From assembly GCF_014199525.1 (NCBI RefSeq), contig NZ_JACHNU010000004.1, positions 186,001 through 250,000 of the forward strand: DNA of 64,000 nucleotides, read 5' to 3'. Below, in pieces: positions 53,646 to 63,060 of the stretch (position 1 is its first letter; each line of letters opens with the position of its first letter). The stretch is from Conexibacter arvalis (lineage in GTDB: Bacteria; Actinomycetota; Thermoleophilia; Solirubrobacterales; Solirubrobacteraceae). The notes under the pieces were generated by a model that saw nothing but the letters and a program-made list of their open reading frames with translations, searched no databases and had not been told where the DNA came from. The position numbers were made by a program, and so were the translations under genes.

Positions 53646-53674
53646 AACCGCAAGCACGCCACAATGGATACGAG

Positions 53675-56344
53675 ATGTCCGTCCCCGCCTCCGCCTCCAC
53701 CCCGGCCGCCGCGAGCCCCCGCGCCGCCGACCCCAGCGCGCTCGACCGCGACACCGCGCTGCTGGAGTCGCTGCTCGGAGACGTGCTCGAGGAGCAGAAC
53801 GGCCGCGCCTTCCGCGAACGCCTCTTCTGGCTGCGCGACAGCGCCGCCGCGCTGCGCGACGGCGACGTCGAGCAGGGCGAGCAGCTGCTGAGCTTCCTGC
53901 GCGGCCAGCCTGCCGCCCGCCTTGGACCGTACGTGCGCGCCTGCTCGATGCAGCTCCAGCTGGCGAACATCGCCGAGGAGCTGGAGCGGCTGCGCCGCCG
54001 CCGCGCCTACGACTCCGACGCCAGCGTGCCGCAGCGCGAGTCGCTCGCGGCGACCGCCGGCAAGCTCAGCCAGGTGCCGCGCTCCCGCGTCGCCGAGGCG
54101 CTCGAGCGGCTCGACGTGCGGCTGGTGATGACCGCCCACCCGACCGAGGCGACCCGCCGCTCGATCTTCGACCACCAGCAGAGCATCTGGCAGATCATGG
54201 AGAAGCTCGACGACCCGCGCACCGGCTCCAGCAGGCGCCGCGCGCTGGAGGACGAGCTGCGGGAGGTGCTGACGACCTGGTGGCAGACCGACGAGGTGCG
54301 CCGCGCGCGGCCGCTGGTCGAGGACGAGGTCCGCCGCACGCTGTTCTTCTTCGAGTGGGTCCTGTTCGACGCGATCCCGCCGCTGGCGGCCGAGCTGTCG
54401 CGCTGCTTCGACGTGCCGTGGCCGCCGCTGCGGCCGGCCGTCCGCTTCGGCTCGTGGGCCGGCGGCGACATGGACGGCAACCCCGAGGTCGGCCCGCAGG
54501 CGGTCGCCCGCACGCTCCACCTCCACCGCACGACCGCGCTGCGGCTGCTGCACAGACGGATCGACGCGCTCTCGCGCGAGTTCTCGCAGGCCGACGACCA
54601 CGTCTTCCTCTCCCCCGCGCTGCGGGCCTCGATCGAGCGCGACGAGGCCGAGCTGCCGAACGTCGGCAGCCGCCGCCGCAACCCGCACGAGCCGTTCCGC
54701 CGCAAGCTCGGCCTGATCGGGGCGCGGATCCAGCGCGCGCGACGACGCGAGCAGGGCGGCTACACCGACCCCGACCAGCTCGCCGCCGACCTCGAGCTGG
54801 TGCGCGACTCGCTCTCCTCCCAGCGCGTCGCCGCCGGCAAGATCGCCCGCCTGCTCGTGCAGGTGCGGACCTTCGGATTCCACCTCGCCGCGCTCGACGT
54901 GCGCGAGAGCGTCCGCCCGCTGCAGGCCGCCACCGGCCGCCTGATCGACGGCTACGAGCAGGCCGACGAGGCTGGCCGCCAGGCGCTGCTGGCCGCCGCG
55001 ATCCCGGCGCTGGAGGGCTTCAGAGCGCCGCGCGCCGACAGATCGGACCCGGTGCTGGCGTCGTTCGCCGCGATCGCGCAGGGCATGCGCGAGCACGGGC
55101 CGCGGGCGCTCGGCAGCCTCATCATCTCGATGGCCCGCCAGCCCTCCGACGTGCTCTGCGCGCTCTACCTGCTGCGCCGCGCCGGCGTCGGCCGCGACGG
55201 CCTCGCCGCGCTGCCGATCGTGCCGCTGTTCGAGACGGTCGACGACCTGCGCGGCGGCGAGGCGACGATGGAGGCGCTCTACGCCGATCCCGTCTACGCC
55301 AGCCATCTCGACGGCTGCGACCGCCGCCAGGAGATCATGCTCGGCTACTCCGACTCGGCGAAGGACGGCGGCTTCATCTCCTCGCAGTGGGAGCTGTACG
55401 CCGCGCAGGAGCGGCTGATCGCCGGCGCCGACGCCCACGACGTGCGGCTGCGCTTCTTCCACGGCCGCGGCGGCTCGACCTCGCGCGGCGGCGGCCCGAG
55501 CCACCGGGCGATCCTGGCGCAGCCGCCGGGCTCGATCCGCGGCCGCATCCGCATCACCGAGCAGGGCGAGGTGATCTCCCAGCGCTACGCCCATCCGGAG
55601 CTGGCGCAGCGGGCGCTGGAGCAGACGCTCTCGGGCGTCGTGCTGGCGACGCTCGCGCCGCCGGACCCGCCGCCGGCGCGCTGGCGCGAGGCGGCCCAGC
55701 GGCTTGCCGACACCTCCCGCTCCGTCTACCAGGCGCTGATCTACGAGGACCCGCGCTTCGACGCGCTGCTGCACCAGGTCTCGCCGCTCGACGAGCTGAC
55801 CGAGCTGAACATCGGCTCGCGTCCGGCGGCCCGCAGCGCCTCGCGCAGGCTGCAGGAGCTGCGCGCGATCCCGTGGGTCTTCGCGTGGATGCAGAACCGG
55901 CTGCTGCTGCCGGCGTGGTACGGCGCCGGCACCGCGCTGGCCGAGGGCGACCTCGCGCTCCAGCGCGAGATGCGCGAGAACTGGCCCTTCTTCCGGATGG
56001 TCATCTCGATGCTGGAGATGTCCCTGTTCAAGAGCGACCTCGGCGTCGCCGAGCGCTACTTCGAGCTCGTGACCGACGCCGACGCGAGGCAGCTGTGGAC
56101 GCCGATCCGCGACGAGCACGAGCGGCTCGTCGCACGCGTGCTGGAGATCACCGGCAACCCGCACCTGCTCGGCGGCCAGCCGGCGCTGCGCAAGCGGCTC
56201 GCCCACCGCAACCCGTGGATCGACCCGCTCTCGCACGTGCAGGTCGACCTCCTGCGCCGCGCCCGTGCCGACGACGAGGACGCCCGCACGCCGCTGCTGC
56301 ACACGGTCGCCGGCATCGCCGCCGGCATGCGCAACACCGGCTGA
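53675..56344 (+). CDS. ppc: Phosphoenolpyruvate carboxylase
   Basis: 889-residue anaplerotic enzyme making oxaloacetate from PEP and bicarbonate. Catalytic and signature segments: [13 protein letters not shown] (about 150, catalytic His), [48 protein letters not shown] and the C-terminal GMRNTG. Length and order are normal. The N-terminal ~25 residues are Ala/Ser/Pro-rich. ATG 53675 fits. It converges on a TSUP gene with a long shared hairpin between the stops. Confidence 0.96.
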   Translation: MSVPASASTPAAASPRAADPSALDRDTALLESLLGDVLEEQNGRAFRERLFWLRDSAAALRDGDVEQGEQLLSFLRGQPAARLGPYVRACSMQLQLANIAEELERLRRRRAYDSDASVPQRESLAATAGKLSQVPRSRVAEALERLDVRLVMTAHPTEATRRSIFDHQQSIWQIMEKLDDPRTGSSRRRALEDELREVLTTWWQTDEVRRARPLVEDEVRRTLFFFEWVLFDAIPPLAAELSRCFDVPWPPLRPAVRFGSWAGGDMDGNPEVGPQAVARTLHLHRTTALRLLHRRIDALSREFSQADDHVFLSPALRASIERDEAELPNVGSRRRNPHEPFRRKLGLIGARIQRARRREQGGYTDPDQLAADLELVRDSLSSQRVAAGKIARLLVQVRTFGFHLAALDVRESVRPLQAATGRLIDGYEQADEAGRQALLAAAIPALEGFRAPRADRSDPVLASFAAIAQGMREHGPRALGSLIISMARQPSDVLCALYLLRRAGVGRDGLAALPIVPLFETVDDLRGGEATMEALYADPVYASHLDGCDRRQEIMLGYSDSAKDGGFISSQWELYAAQERLIAGADAHDVRLRFFHGRGGSTSRGGGPSHRAILAQPPGSIRGRIRITEQGEVISQRYAHPELAQRALEQTLSGVVLATLAPPDPPPARWREAAQRLADTSRSVYQALIYEDPRFDALLHQVSPLDELTELNIGSRPAARSASRRLQELRAIPWVFAWMQNRLLLPAWYGAGTALAEGDLALQREMRENWPFFRMVISMLEMSLFKSDLGVAERYFELVTDADARQLWTPIRDEHERLVARVLEITGNPHLLGGQPALRKRLAHRNPWIDPLSHVQVDLLRRARADDEDARTPLLHTVAGIAAGMRNTG

Positions 56345-56349
56345 GGGGC

Positions 56350-56402
56350 GAGACCTCTGTCATCCAGCTGTCGCTGAGCAGCAGCTGGATGACACAGGTC
56401 TC
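56350..56402. terminator. Long hairpin between convergent ppc and TSUP genes
   Basis: Arms 56350-56370 and 56382-56402 (core TGTCATCCAGCTG) pair over 21 bp with one mismatch and an 11-nt loop. It is the longest stem I found in the window and is not especially GC-biased, so it is not a composition artefact. No T-run on either side. Probably a bidirectional terminator. Confidence 0.7.
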
Positions 56403-56404
56403 CT

Positions 56405-56791
56405 CTAGGCGGGCGATTCCAGGCGCGCGCGGCGGTCTCTGAGGCCGCGCTGGACGAGCTGGCGGGCGAGGTTGAGCATCAGCAGCGCGAAGCCGATCTT
56501 CAGCGCCCGCTCCGGCAGCACGTTGGCGAGCGCGACGCCGCCGACCGCACCCGCGACCGACAGTCCGCCCATCACGGCGGCGTCCTCGAGCCTGAGGTTG
56601 CCGTAGCGGCGCTGGCGCCAGGAGCCGACGAGCGCGACCGGCACGATCGCCAGCAGCGAGGTCGCCTCCGCCTCGACGTGCCCGAGGCCGGCGAAGATCG
56701 TCAGCGCCGGAACGAACAGGATCCCGCCGCCGATCCCGAGCAGGCCGGCGGCGATCCCGGCGAGGATCCCGATCAGCGCGGCCGCGATCAC
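56405..56791 (-). CDS. Half-length TSUP (TauE/SafE) permease, second of pair
   Basis: 128 residues, about four TM helices, one repeat of the TauE/SafE fold. AGIAAGLLGIGGGILFVPAL and the following EAEATSLLAIV are the half-repeat signature. Complete family members contain two such halves (~250 residues). GTG start at 56791, 49 bp downstream of the other half. The pair may assemble as a two-subunit exporter of sulfite, sulfonates or related anions. Confidence 0.8.
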   Translation of the reverse strand: MIAAALIGILAGIAAGLLGIGGGILFVPALTIFAGLGHVEAEATSLLAIVPVALVGSWRQRRYGNLRLEDAAVMGGLSVAGAVGGVALANVLPERALKIGFALLMLNLARQLVQRGLRDRRARLESPA

Positions 56792-56840
56792 CGGCCGGCC
56801 GCTCCCGCCCGCTCGGCGGCGACGGTGCGACCGGCGTCGG

Positions 56841-57221
56841 TCACGACACCACCAGCTGGATCGCGCCGGCGACCATCAGCACGGCGAAGGCGAAGGCGAT
56901 CACGTCGCTCGGAAGCCGCTGCTGCAGCCACGTGCCGGCGATCACGCCGCCGATCGCCGGGATCCCGACCAGCAGGCCGGCGACGACGTCGACGTTGCCG
57001 TAGAGGCCCTGCGTCGCGACGGCGAAGCCGGCGACGAGCACGATCGCTCCGAGCGAGGTCGCCGCCGCGGCGCGCGCCTCGTAGCCGAGCCACAGCAGCA
57101 GCAGCGGCACCATCACGGTGCCGCCGCCGACGCCGAAGAGGCCGCTGAAGAGGCCGCCGGCGGTGCCGATCGCGGCCAGCCGCAGCAGCCGGTCGCGTCC
57201 GCTCAGCGCCCCTTCCGCCAC
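56841..57221 (-). CDS. Half-length TSUP (TauE/SafE) permease, first of pair
   Basis: About 126 residues with the matching half-repeat: GLFSGLFGVGGGTVMVPLLL then ARAAAATSLGAIVLVAG. It overlaps the 3' end of glycoside-hydrolase-like gene 1 by 19 bp if it starts at GTG 57221. The real start is uncertain because no ribosome site stands out. Both halves keep the glycine motif, so this is not an obvious frameshifted single gene: stop and restart are in different places and a 49-bp spacer separates them. Confidence 0.75.
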   Translation of the reverse strand: MAEGALSGRDRLLRLAAIGTAGGLFSGLFGVGGGTVMVPLLLLWLGYEARAAAATSLGAIVLVAGFAVATQGLYGNVDVVAGLLVGIPAIGGVIAGTWLQQRLPSDVIAFAFAVLMVAGAIQLVVS

Positions 57222-58633
57222 GGTCTCGTCCACGCCTTCGTCGCCGAGCCCTGGTGGACGGCGCCGTCCGGCGCCTTCCACGTCACGCGCCACTCGCGGC
57301 CGGCCTTCGTCGCGACCCGCTTGGTCCAGTAGCCCGTCTTGCCGAACCGCTGCGTGCCCGCTCTCTTCCAGCCGCCGCGGTCGCGGTACTCGATCGCGAC
57401 GGTGCCGGCGCGCTTGGCCGGGCGCACGAGGCCCCACAGCGTCGCGCGCGTCGAGCTGCCTCTCTGCGGCACGACGACGAGCGGCAGGCGGAAGCCGTGG
57501 TAGGCCGGCTTCGGCTGGTCGCTGCCGTGCGGGTAGAGGCCCGACTCGAAGGCGCTGAAGTCGCCGCGCGGAGGGTCGTCGCGCAGCAGGTACTGCGAGA
57601 ACGACTTGACGCGCGGGTTGAGGTACGCGATCCGCTCGGAGATCGAGCGGTAGTCGGACTGGACGGCGAACGGCACGCCGTAGAAGGTGTCGGGCTCGCT
57701 CTGGACGCCGAACTCGGTCACGTGGATCGGCAGCCGCCGGGCGATCGCGCCGGCCCGCGCGGCCTTGTCGAGCGCGGCCGTGAGGCGCGGGAGGACGCCG
57801 ATCGTGACGTTGTCCCTGTCGATCAGCGGGGTGTAGAAGGGACCAAGGATCGTCGAGTAGGGATGGATCGCGACGCCCTGCGCCGGCAGCTTGGCGCACC
57901 GTCTGCCGCGGACGCGGACCGGCTTGTAGGCGTCGTCGAGGCAGAGCATCGAGCGCAGGAAGCGCACCGGCGCGATCGTGCCGACGGTGCGGTTCCTGTT
58001 GCTCTGCGGCGCCAGCTCGCCGACGAGGATCGGCTTGCGCACGCGAGCGCTGCGCAGCCCCGTGTACGCCTTCATGTACAGCTCGCGGTAGACCTGCGGG
58101 CTCGCCAGTCTACGGCCCTGGTAGAGCGGCTTCAGCAGCTTGCCGAGGTTCGGCTCGTTCCAGATCGACCACAGCTCGACCTGCTTGCCGTAGCGGCGCC
58201 CAACGGCCGTCGCGAACTTGCCGAAGGCGGTCGCGTCGGGCTTGGTCAGGCCGTCGCGCTTGGACGGCGTCGCCCACTTCGGCGCCCTGCCCGTGATCGT
58301 CAGGTGGACCTTCAGCCCGCGCGCCCGCGCGCCGTCGATCGCCGCGTCGTAGCGGGCCCAGCCGCCGGCGGGGTAGGCGGCCGGGTCGGTCGCGTTGAAG
58401 CGCGGCGCTCTGCCTGCGTTCGGCGACGGCGCGACCCGCTCCCACGCGACGAGCAGCCGCACGCCGTCGGCGCCGAGCGCCGCGATCTCGTCGAGCGCCG
58501 CGGAGGGGTCGCGCTCGAGCAGCTCGTCGGGCGCCTCGACCAGCGTGATCTGCCCGCTGCCGGCCGACGCCGTCGCGGCGGGCAGGAGCAGGGCGAGCAG
58601 GGCGGCGAGGACCAGCGGGATGCGTCGGCGCAC
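57203..58633 (-). CDS. Secreted glycoside-hydrolase-like protein, paralog 1
   Basis: 476 residues: signal peptide (LVLAALLALLLPAATASA), a TIM-barrel of the GH-A clan with the acid/base Glu160 in [11 protein letters not shown] and the nucleophile Glu307 in HVTEFGVQS, and a C-terminal beta domain (about 390-476; TVAIEYRDRGGW). Substrate unknown. GTG 58633 is chosen because GGAGG lies 8 nt upstream, as in its two paralogs. An ATG 15 bp earlier is inside that ribosome site. Third gene of the tandem set by transcription order. Confidence 0.85.
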   Translation of the reverse strand: MRRRIPLVLAALLALLLPAATASAGSGQITLVEAPDELLERDPSAALDEIAALGADGVRLLVAWERVAPSPNAGRAPRFNATDPAAYPAGGWARYDAAIDGARARGLKVHLTITGRAPKWATPSKRDGLTKPDATAFGKFATAVGRRYGKQVELWSIWNEPNLGKLLKPLYQGRRLASPQVYRELYMKAYTGLRSARVRKPILVGELAPQSNRNRTVGTIAPVRFLRSMLCLDDAYKPVRVRGRRCAKLPAQGVAIHPYSTILGPFYTPLIDRDNVTIGVLPRLTAALDKAARAGAIARRLPIHVTEFGVQSEPDTFYGVPFAVQSDYRSISERIAYLNPRVKSFSQYLLRDDPPRGDFSAFESGLYPHGSDQPKPAYHGFRLPLVVVPQRGSSTRATLWGLVRPAKRAGTVAIEYRDRGGWKRAGTQRFGKTGYWTKRVATKAGREWRVTWKAPDGAVHQGSATKAWTRPWRKGR

Positions 58634-58686
58634 GAAGGCGACCTCCATCGTCGGGTGCGGGGCGCCTGGACCGGCGCGGTGGACGG

Positions 58687-58710
58687 CTGCGGGCGCCGAC
58701 GCGCCCGCAG
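58687..58710 (-). terminator. Hairpin between paralogs 2 and 1
   Basis: CTGCGGGCGC and GCGCCCGCAG pair over 10 bp with a 4-nt loop, downstream of the paralog 2 stop. No U-tract. TAATTT (about 58715-58720, minus strand) could be a -10 for paralog 1. Confidence 0.45.
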
Positions 58711-58769
58711 GCCGAAATTACCGCACATCGTCCGGCGGACCGCTTCCTGGCCGGTGCGCGCTCCGCCGC

Positions 58770-60209
58770 TCAGCGCGACGGGTAGGCGTCCCCCATCCCG
58801 CGGTTCCACTGGCGGGGCCACGCCCGCGTGATCGACCCCGACCAGGTCGACCCGTCGTGGGCCTCCCAGCTGACGCGCCACAGGCGCGTCGGTCTGGTCG
58901 CGACCGTGCGGCTCCAGTAGCCGTCGGCGGCGTGCCGTACGCGGCCGAGCGTGCGCCACGGGCGCCCGCGGTCGCGGTAGGAGACCGTCACCGTCCCGGC
59001 TCGTCTCGCGGCCCGCACCAGGCCCCACAGCTGCGCCCGTCTGCCGTTTCTGGCTGGCGTCACCACGAGCGGCAGCCGGAAGCCGTGCCACGACGGCTTC
59101 GGCTCTCCGTTCCACGGCCGCAGCCCCGACTCGAAGACCCACGGCATGCCGCTGGGGTAGTCGTCGTAGAGCAGGTACTGGGAGAACGACTTGACGCGCG
59201 GGTTGCGGAAGGCGATCCGCTCCGCCATCGAGCGGTAGTCGGACTGGACGCCGAAGGGGACGCCGACCGTTCTGTCGGGGAAGCTCTGGACGCCGTACTC
59301 GGTCAGGTGGATCGGGAGCCGCCGCGGCAGCATGCCGGCCTTCGCCGCCTTGTCGAGCGCCGAGGTCAGCCGCCCGAGCGTCGCTATCGTGACGCTGTCG
59401 CGGTCGGCCGGACGCAGGAACGGCCCGGGCCGGGTCGAGTAGGGATGGATCGAGATGCCGGCGGGCGCCAGTCGCTGGCACCGTCTCCCGCGCACGCGGA
59501 TCGGCCGGTAGCGCGCGTCGAGGCAGAGCACGGCGCGCAGGAAGCGCAGCGGCGCGATCGTCCCCTGCACCCGTCTGTTGCCGAGCGGCGCCAGCTCGCC
59601 GAGCAGGATCGGGGCGCGCACGCCCGCGGTCCGCAGCGCCGAGGAGGTCTTGACGAAGATGTCGCGGTAGACGGCGGCGCTGGCGTCCTTCGCGATCGGC
59701 ATCAGCCACTTGCCGAGGTTGGGCTCGTTCCAGACCGACCACATCGTCACCGATCTGCGGTAGCGGCGGCCGGCGGCGGTCGCGAACCGGCTGAACGCGG
59801 TCGCGTCGGGGCGCGTCAGCCCGTCGCCGGCGCGGGTCGCCCACAGCGGCGCGTGGCCGGTGATCGTCACGTGGACCTTCAGCCCGCGGGCGCGGGCGCC
59901 GTCGATCGCCGCGTCGTAGCGGGCCCACGCGCCGTCGGGGTAGGCGCCGGGATCGGTCGCGTTGAACGACGGCGCCCGCCGCGACTCCGGCCTCGGCGCC
60001 ACCCGTCTCCAGATCATCAGGATGCGGATGCCGTCGGCGCCGAGCGCTGCGATCTCGTCCAGCGCGCCCGACGGGTCGCGGTCGAGCAGCTCGTTCGGCG
60101 CCTCGACGTAGGTCGGCTGCGAGCGGTCGGCGAGCGCCGTCGCGGCGGGCGCGAGCAGCGCTGTGAGCGCGAGCAGGAGCGAGAACGGCAGCAGGAAGCG
60201 TCGGCGCAC
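58770..60209 (-). CDS. Secreted glycoside-hydrolase-like protein, paralog 2
   Basis: 479 residues with the same plan: signal peptide (LLLALTALLAPAATALA), [11 protein letters not shown] acid/base, HLTEYGVQS nucleophile (Glu followed by Tyr instead of Phe), and a C-terminal beta domain with TVSYRDRGRPW. The start GTG 60209 has GGAGG 8-9 nt upstream (leader GGAGGTCGCC shared with paralog 1). Compared with the others it has more divergence in the loops after the barrel strands, suggesting an older split or a different glycan target. Confidence 0.85.
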   Translation of the reverse strand: MRRRFLLPFSLLLALTALLAPAATALADRSQPTYVEAPNELLDRDPSGALDEIAALGADGIRILMIWRRVAPRPESRRAPSFNATDPGAYPDGAWARYDAAIDGARARGLKVHVTITGHAPLWATRAGDGLTRPDATAFSRFATAAGRRYRRSVTMWSVWNEPNLGKWLMPIAKDASAAVYRDIFVKTSSALRTAGVRAPILLGELAPLGNRRVQGTIAPLRFLRAVLCLDARYRPIRVRGRRCQRLAPAGISIHPYSTRPGPFLRPADRDSVTIATLGRLTSALDKAAKAGMLPRRLPIHLTEYGVQSFPDRTVGVPFGVQSDYRSMAERIAFRNPRVKSFSQYLLYDDYPSGMPWVFESGLRPWNGEPKPSWHGFRLPLVVTPARNGRRAQLWGLVRAARRAGTVTVSYRDRGRPWRTLGRVRHAADGYWSRTVATRPTRLWRVSWEAHDGSTWSGSITRAWPRQWNRGMGDAYPSR

Positions 60210-60305
60210 GGGGCGACCTCCGATCGGGGAACGTGAACCACCGCCAGGGGGCCTTGCGGTGGGTGATCGAAGAGCGTCAACGCGCCGACGCGGGCGAAGT
60301 AGCGC

Positions 60306-60340
60306 AAAAGCGGCGGCGGAGCCGAACGCTCCGCCGCCGC
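60306..60340 (-). terminator. Intrinsic terminator after paralog 3
   Basis: GCGGCGGCGGAGC and GCTCCGCCGCCGC form a perfect 13-bp stem with a 5-nt loop. On the minus strand the stem is followed by TTTT (60309-60306), about 50 nt after the paralog 3 stop. Each paralog therefore probably has its own transcript. Confidence 0.7.
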
Positions 60341-60390
60341 GCGTGGCGGCGGGCCGGAGGAACCGCCCCCGGCCGCTCCGCCGCGTCAGC

Positions 60391-61803
60391 TCACGGGCGC
60401 GTGTGCGCGACCGTCTTGGGGCCGGTGTGCTTCTTGCCGTCCGGCGCGGTCCAGATCACGCGGAAGGCGCGGCCCGGCTTCGTATTGACCTTGCGGGTCC
60501 AGTAGCCGGTGCGGCCGAACCGCTGCGTCGCGAGCTTGCGCCACTTCTTGCCGCGGTCGGCGAACTCGATCCGCACCGAGCCGGCGCGCTTGGCGGCGCG
60601 AGCCGGGCGCACCAGGCCCCACAGCGTCGCGCGCGTCTTCTTCTTGGAGGGCACGACGACCAGCGGCATGCGGAAGCCCTCGAACGCCGGCTTCTGCTTG
60701 CGGCCCTTGTGCAGGAAGAGGCCCGACTCGAAGGCGCCGTACTCCCAGCCGGTGCCGTAGTCGTCCCTCAGCAGGTACTGCGAGAAGGCCTTCACGCGCG
60801 GGTTGAGGTACGCGATCCGCTCCGACATCGAGCGGAAGTCCGACTGCTTGGCGAGCGAGACGCCGAGCCGCCGGTCGGGCAGGCTCTGGACGCCGAACTC
60901 GGTGACGTAGACCGGCAGGCGCCCGCCGGTGATCGCGCCGGCCTTCGCGGCCTTGTCGACGGCGGTCGTGAGGCGGTCGAGCACGCCGATCGTGACGTTG
61001 TCGGCCGGCGGCTTGAGGAACGGGCCGGCTCTGTTGGCGTACGGATGGATCGCGACGCCCTGCGCCGGCACCTTCGCGCAGCGCTTGCCCTTCACCTTGA
61101 CCGGCTTGTACTTGGCGTTCAGGCACAGCATCGAGCGCAGGAAGACGAGCGGCTTGATCGTGCCCTGGTCCTTCAGCGAGTTGCCGTTGGGGGCCAGCTC
61201 GCCGAGCACGATCGGCGCGCGCACGCCGGCGCTTCTGAGGCCGGAGTAGGCCTTCAGGTAGAGGTTGCGGTAGACCTTCGCGCTCTGGTTGCGGGCGATC
61301 GGCTTCAGCAGCTTGCCGAGGTTCGGCTCGTTCCAGATCGACCAGACGGCGACCTGTCTGCCGTAGCGGCGGCCGACGGCCGTCGCGAACTTGCCGAACT
61401 CGTTCGGGTTGGGCTTCGTCAGGCCGTCGCGCTTGGGCGTCGCCCAGTCGGGCGCCGGCCCGGTGATCGTGAGGTGGACTCTGATCCCGCGCGCGCGAGC
61501 GCTCGTGATCGCGGTGTCGTAGACGCTCCAAGCGCCGTCCGGGTAGGCGTTCGGGTCGGTGGAGTTGAACGACGGCTTCCGGTTCGACTCGTGTTCGGGC
61601 GCGACCTCACGCCAGGCGACCATCAGCCGGATCGCCTCCGCGCCGAGGCTCTCTATCTCGTCGAGGGCGGGTCCGGGGTTTCCGTTCAGCAGCTCCGACG
61701 GCGCCTCGACGGTGGTGTACTGGGAGCGGCTGGCGTTCGCCGTCGCTGACAACATCAGCGTGGCGAGACCCGTCAAGACGACGAGCAAGATCCGTTGGCG
61801 CAC
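60391..61803 (-). CDS. Secreted glycoside-hydrolase-like protein, paralog 3
   Basis: 470 residues: signal peptide ([19 protein letters not shown]), [20 protein letters not shown], and the C-terminal beta domain. Lysine is more frequent than in paralogs 1 and 2 (for example [10 protein letters not shown]). GTG 61803 with GGAGG 8 nt upstream. A tandem direct repeat (GCGAGATCGA twice, about 61835-61854) lies in its leader or promoter region. Confidence 0.85.
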   Translation of the reverse strand: MRQRILLVVLTGLATLMLSATANASRSQYTTVEAPSELLNGNPGPALDEIESLGAEAIRLMVAWREVAPEHESNRKPSFNSTDPNAYPDGAWSVYDTAITSARARGIRVHLTITGPAPDWATPKRDGLTKPNPNEFGKFATAVGRRYGRQVAVWSIWNEPNLGKLLKPIARNQSAKVYRNLYLKAYSGLRSAGVRAPIVLGELAPNGNSLKDQGTIKPLVFLRSMLCLNAKYKPVKVKGKRCAKVPAQGVAIHPYANRAGPFLKPPADNVTIGVLDRLTTAVDKAAKAGAITGGRLPVYVTEFGVQSLPDRRLGVSLAKQSDFRSMSERIAYLNPRVKAFSQYLLRDDYGTGWEYGAFESGLFLHKGRKQKPAFEGFRMPLVVVPSKKKTRATLWGLVRPARAAKRAGSVRIEFADRGKKWRKLATQRFGRTGYWTRKVNTKPGRAFRVIWTAPDGKKHTGPKTVAHTRP

Positions 61804-61867
61804 GTGGGCGGCCTCCTTCTGGGTCCGACTGCTGCGAGATCGATGCGAGATCGACCGCAGCCTTTCC

Positions 61868-61897
61868 GAGCCCGCCGGGGGGAAACGTGGCGGGCTC
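61868..61897 (-). terminator. Hairpin between oppF and paralog 3
   Basis: GAGCCCGCC and GGCGGGCTC pair over 9 bp with a 12-nt loop, 57 nt after the oppF stop. No U-tract on the minus strand. Confidence 0.45.
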
Positions 61898-61953
61898 CTC
61901 TCGGTGCTAACGCACCAGCCACCCGAAGGTAGCGGTCCCGCCCGACGGGACGC

Positions 61954-63060
61954 TCACCCCTCCGCCGCGACCTCGGCCGCGTCGCCGCCGGGAAGGCTGG
62001 CGTGCGGCTGGGGCAGCTGGTCGCCGGAGGAGAGCGGGCTGAGCGGGGAGCGTCTGGCCGCCGCGATCTCGGCGTCGGTGACGTTGAGCGGGTGGTGGCA
62101 GGCGGCGACGTGGCCGCCCGCGTACTCGGTCAGCTGCGGCTCGACCGCCGCGCAGACGTCCGTGGCGCGCGGGCAGCGGGTGCGGAAGCGGCAGCCGCTC
62201 GGCGGCTCGATCGGATTGGGCGGCTCGCCCGCGACGACCAAGCGTCTGCGCGCCCGGTTCTGCCGCGGGTCGGGGATCGGGATCGCGCCGAGCAGGCCGA
62301 CCGTGTATGGGTGGATCGGCTTCGTGTACAGCTCCTCGGCGGGCGAGGACTCGACGATCTTGCCGAGGTACATCACCGCGATCCGGTCGGAGACGTGGCG
62401 CACGACCGACAGGTCGTGGGCGACGAAGACGTACGCGAGCCCGAACTCGTCCTGGAGGTCGTCGAGCAGATTGATCACCTGCGCCTGGATCGAGACGTCG
62501 AGCGCCGAAACCGGCTCGTCGAGCATCATCAGCTTCGGCTCGACGGCGAGCGCGCGGGCGATCCCGATCCGCTGCCGCTGGCCGCCGGAGAACTCGTGCG
62601 GGAAGCGGTTGACGTGCTCGGGGTTGAGGCCGACCCGGCCGAGCAGCTCGCGCACCCGTCGCTCGACGGCCGCGCCCTTCACGCCGTGCAGCACCAGCGG
62701 CGCGCCGACGATCTGCCCGACGCGCTTGCGCGGGTTGAGCGACGCCTGCGGATCCTGGAAGACCATCTGCAGCTCGCGCCGCACCGGCGCCAGCTCGCGC
62801 CGTCCCGCTCTCGTGATCTCTCTGCCGCGGAAGCGGATCGCGCCGCCGGTCGGCTCCAGCAGGCGGACGATCGCACGCGACAGCGTCGTCTTGCCGCAGC
62901 CCGACTCGCCGACGATCCCGAGCGTCTCGCCCTCGCCGAGCGACAGCGAGACGTCGTCGACGGCGTGGACGTGGCCGATCGTGCGGTCGACGATCACGCC
63001 GCGCCGGATCGGGAAGTAGAGCTGCAGGTGCTCGACCTCGAGCAGCGGCGCGGCCGTCAC
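61954..63060 (-). CDS. Oligopeptide/dipeptide ABC transporter ATPase, OppF/DppF-like
   Basis: 368 residues. Walker [10 protein letters not shown], signature [15 protein letters not shown], Walker [13 protein letters not shown], and the switch His in FVAHDLS. The family C-terminal oligopeptide-HPY motif [15 protein letters not shown] is present, followed by a ~45-residue tail. GTG 63060 overlaps the oppD-like stop by 4 bp (GTGA). It pairs with that ATPase to energise peptide import. The permeases and binding protein are presumably beyond the right edge. Confidence 0.92.
   Translation of the reverse strand: MTAAPLLEVEHLQLYFPIRRGVIVDRTIGHVHAVDDVSLSLGEGETLGIVGESGCGKTTLSRAIVRLLEPTGGAIRFRGREITRAGRRELAPVRRELQMVFQDPQASLNPRKRVGQIVGAPLVLHGVKGAAVERRVRELLGRVGLNPEHVNRFPHEFSGGQRQRIGIARALAVEPKLMMLDEPVSALDVSIQAQVINLLDDLQDEFGLAYVFVAHDLSVVRHVSDRIAVMYLGKIVESSPAEELYTKPIHPYTVGLLGAIPIPDPRQNRARRRLVVAGEPPNPIEPPSGCRFRTRCPRATDVCAAVEPQLTEYAGGHVAACHHPLNVTDAEIAAARRSPLSPLSSGDQLPQPHASLPGGDAAEVAAEG

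Noticed and set aside
53624-56302. Long minus-strand frame opposite PEP carboxylase
   Set aside because: Composition shadow in a GC-rich genome. The plus-strand frame carries every PEPC motif.
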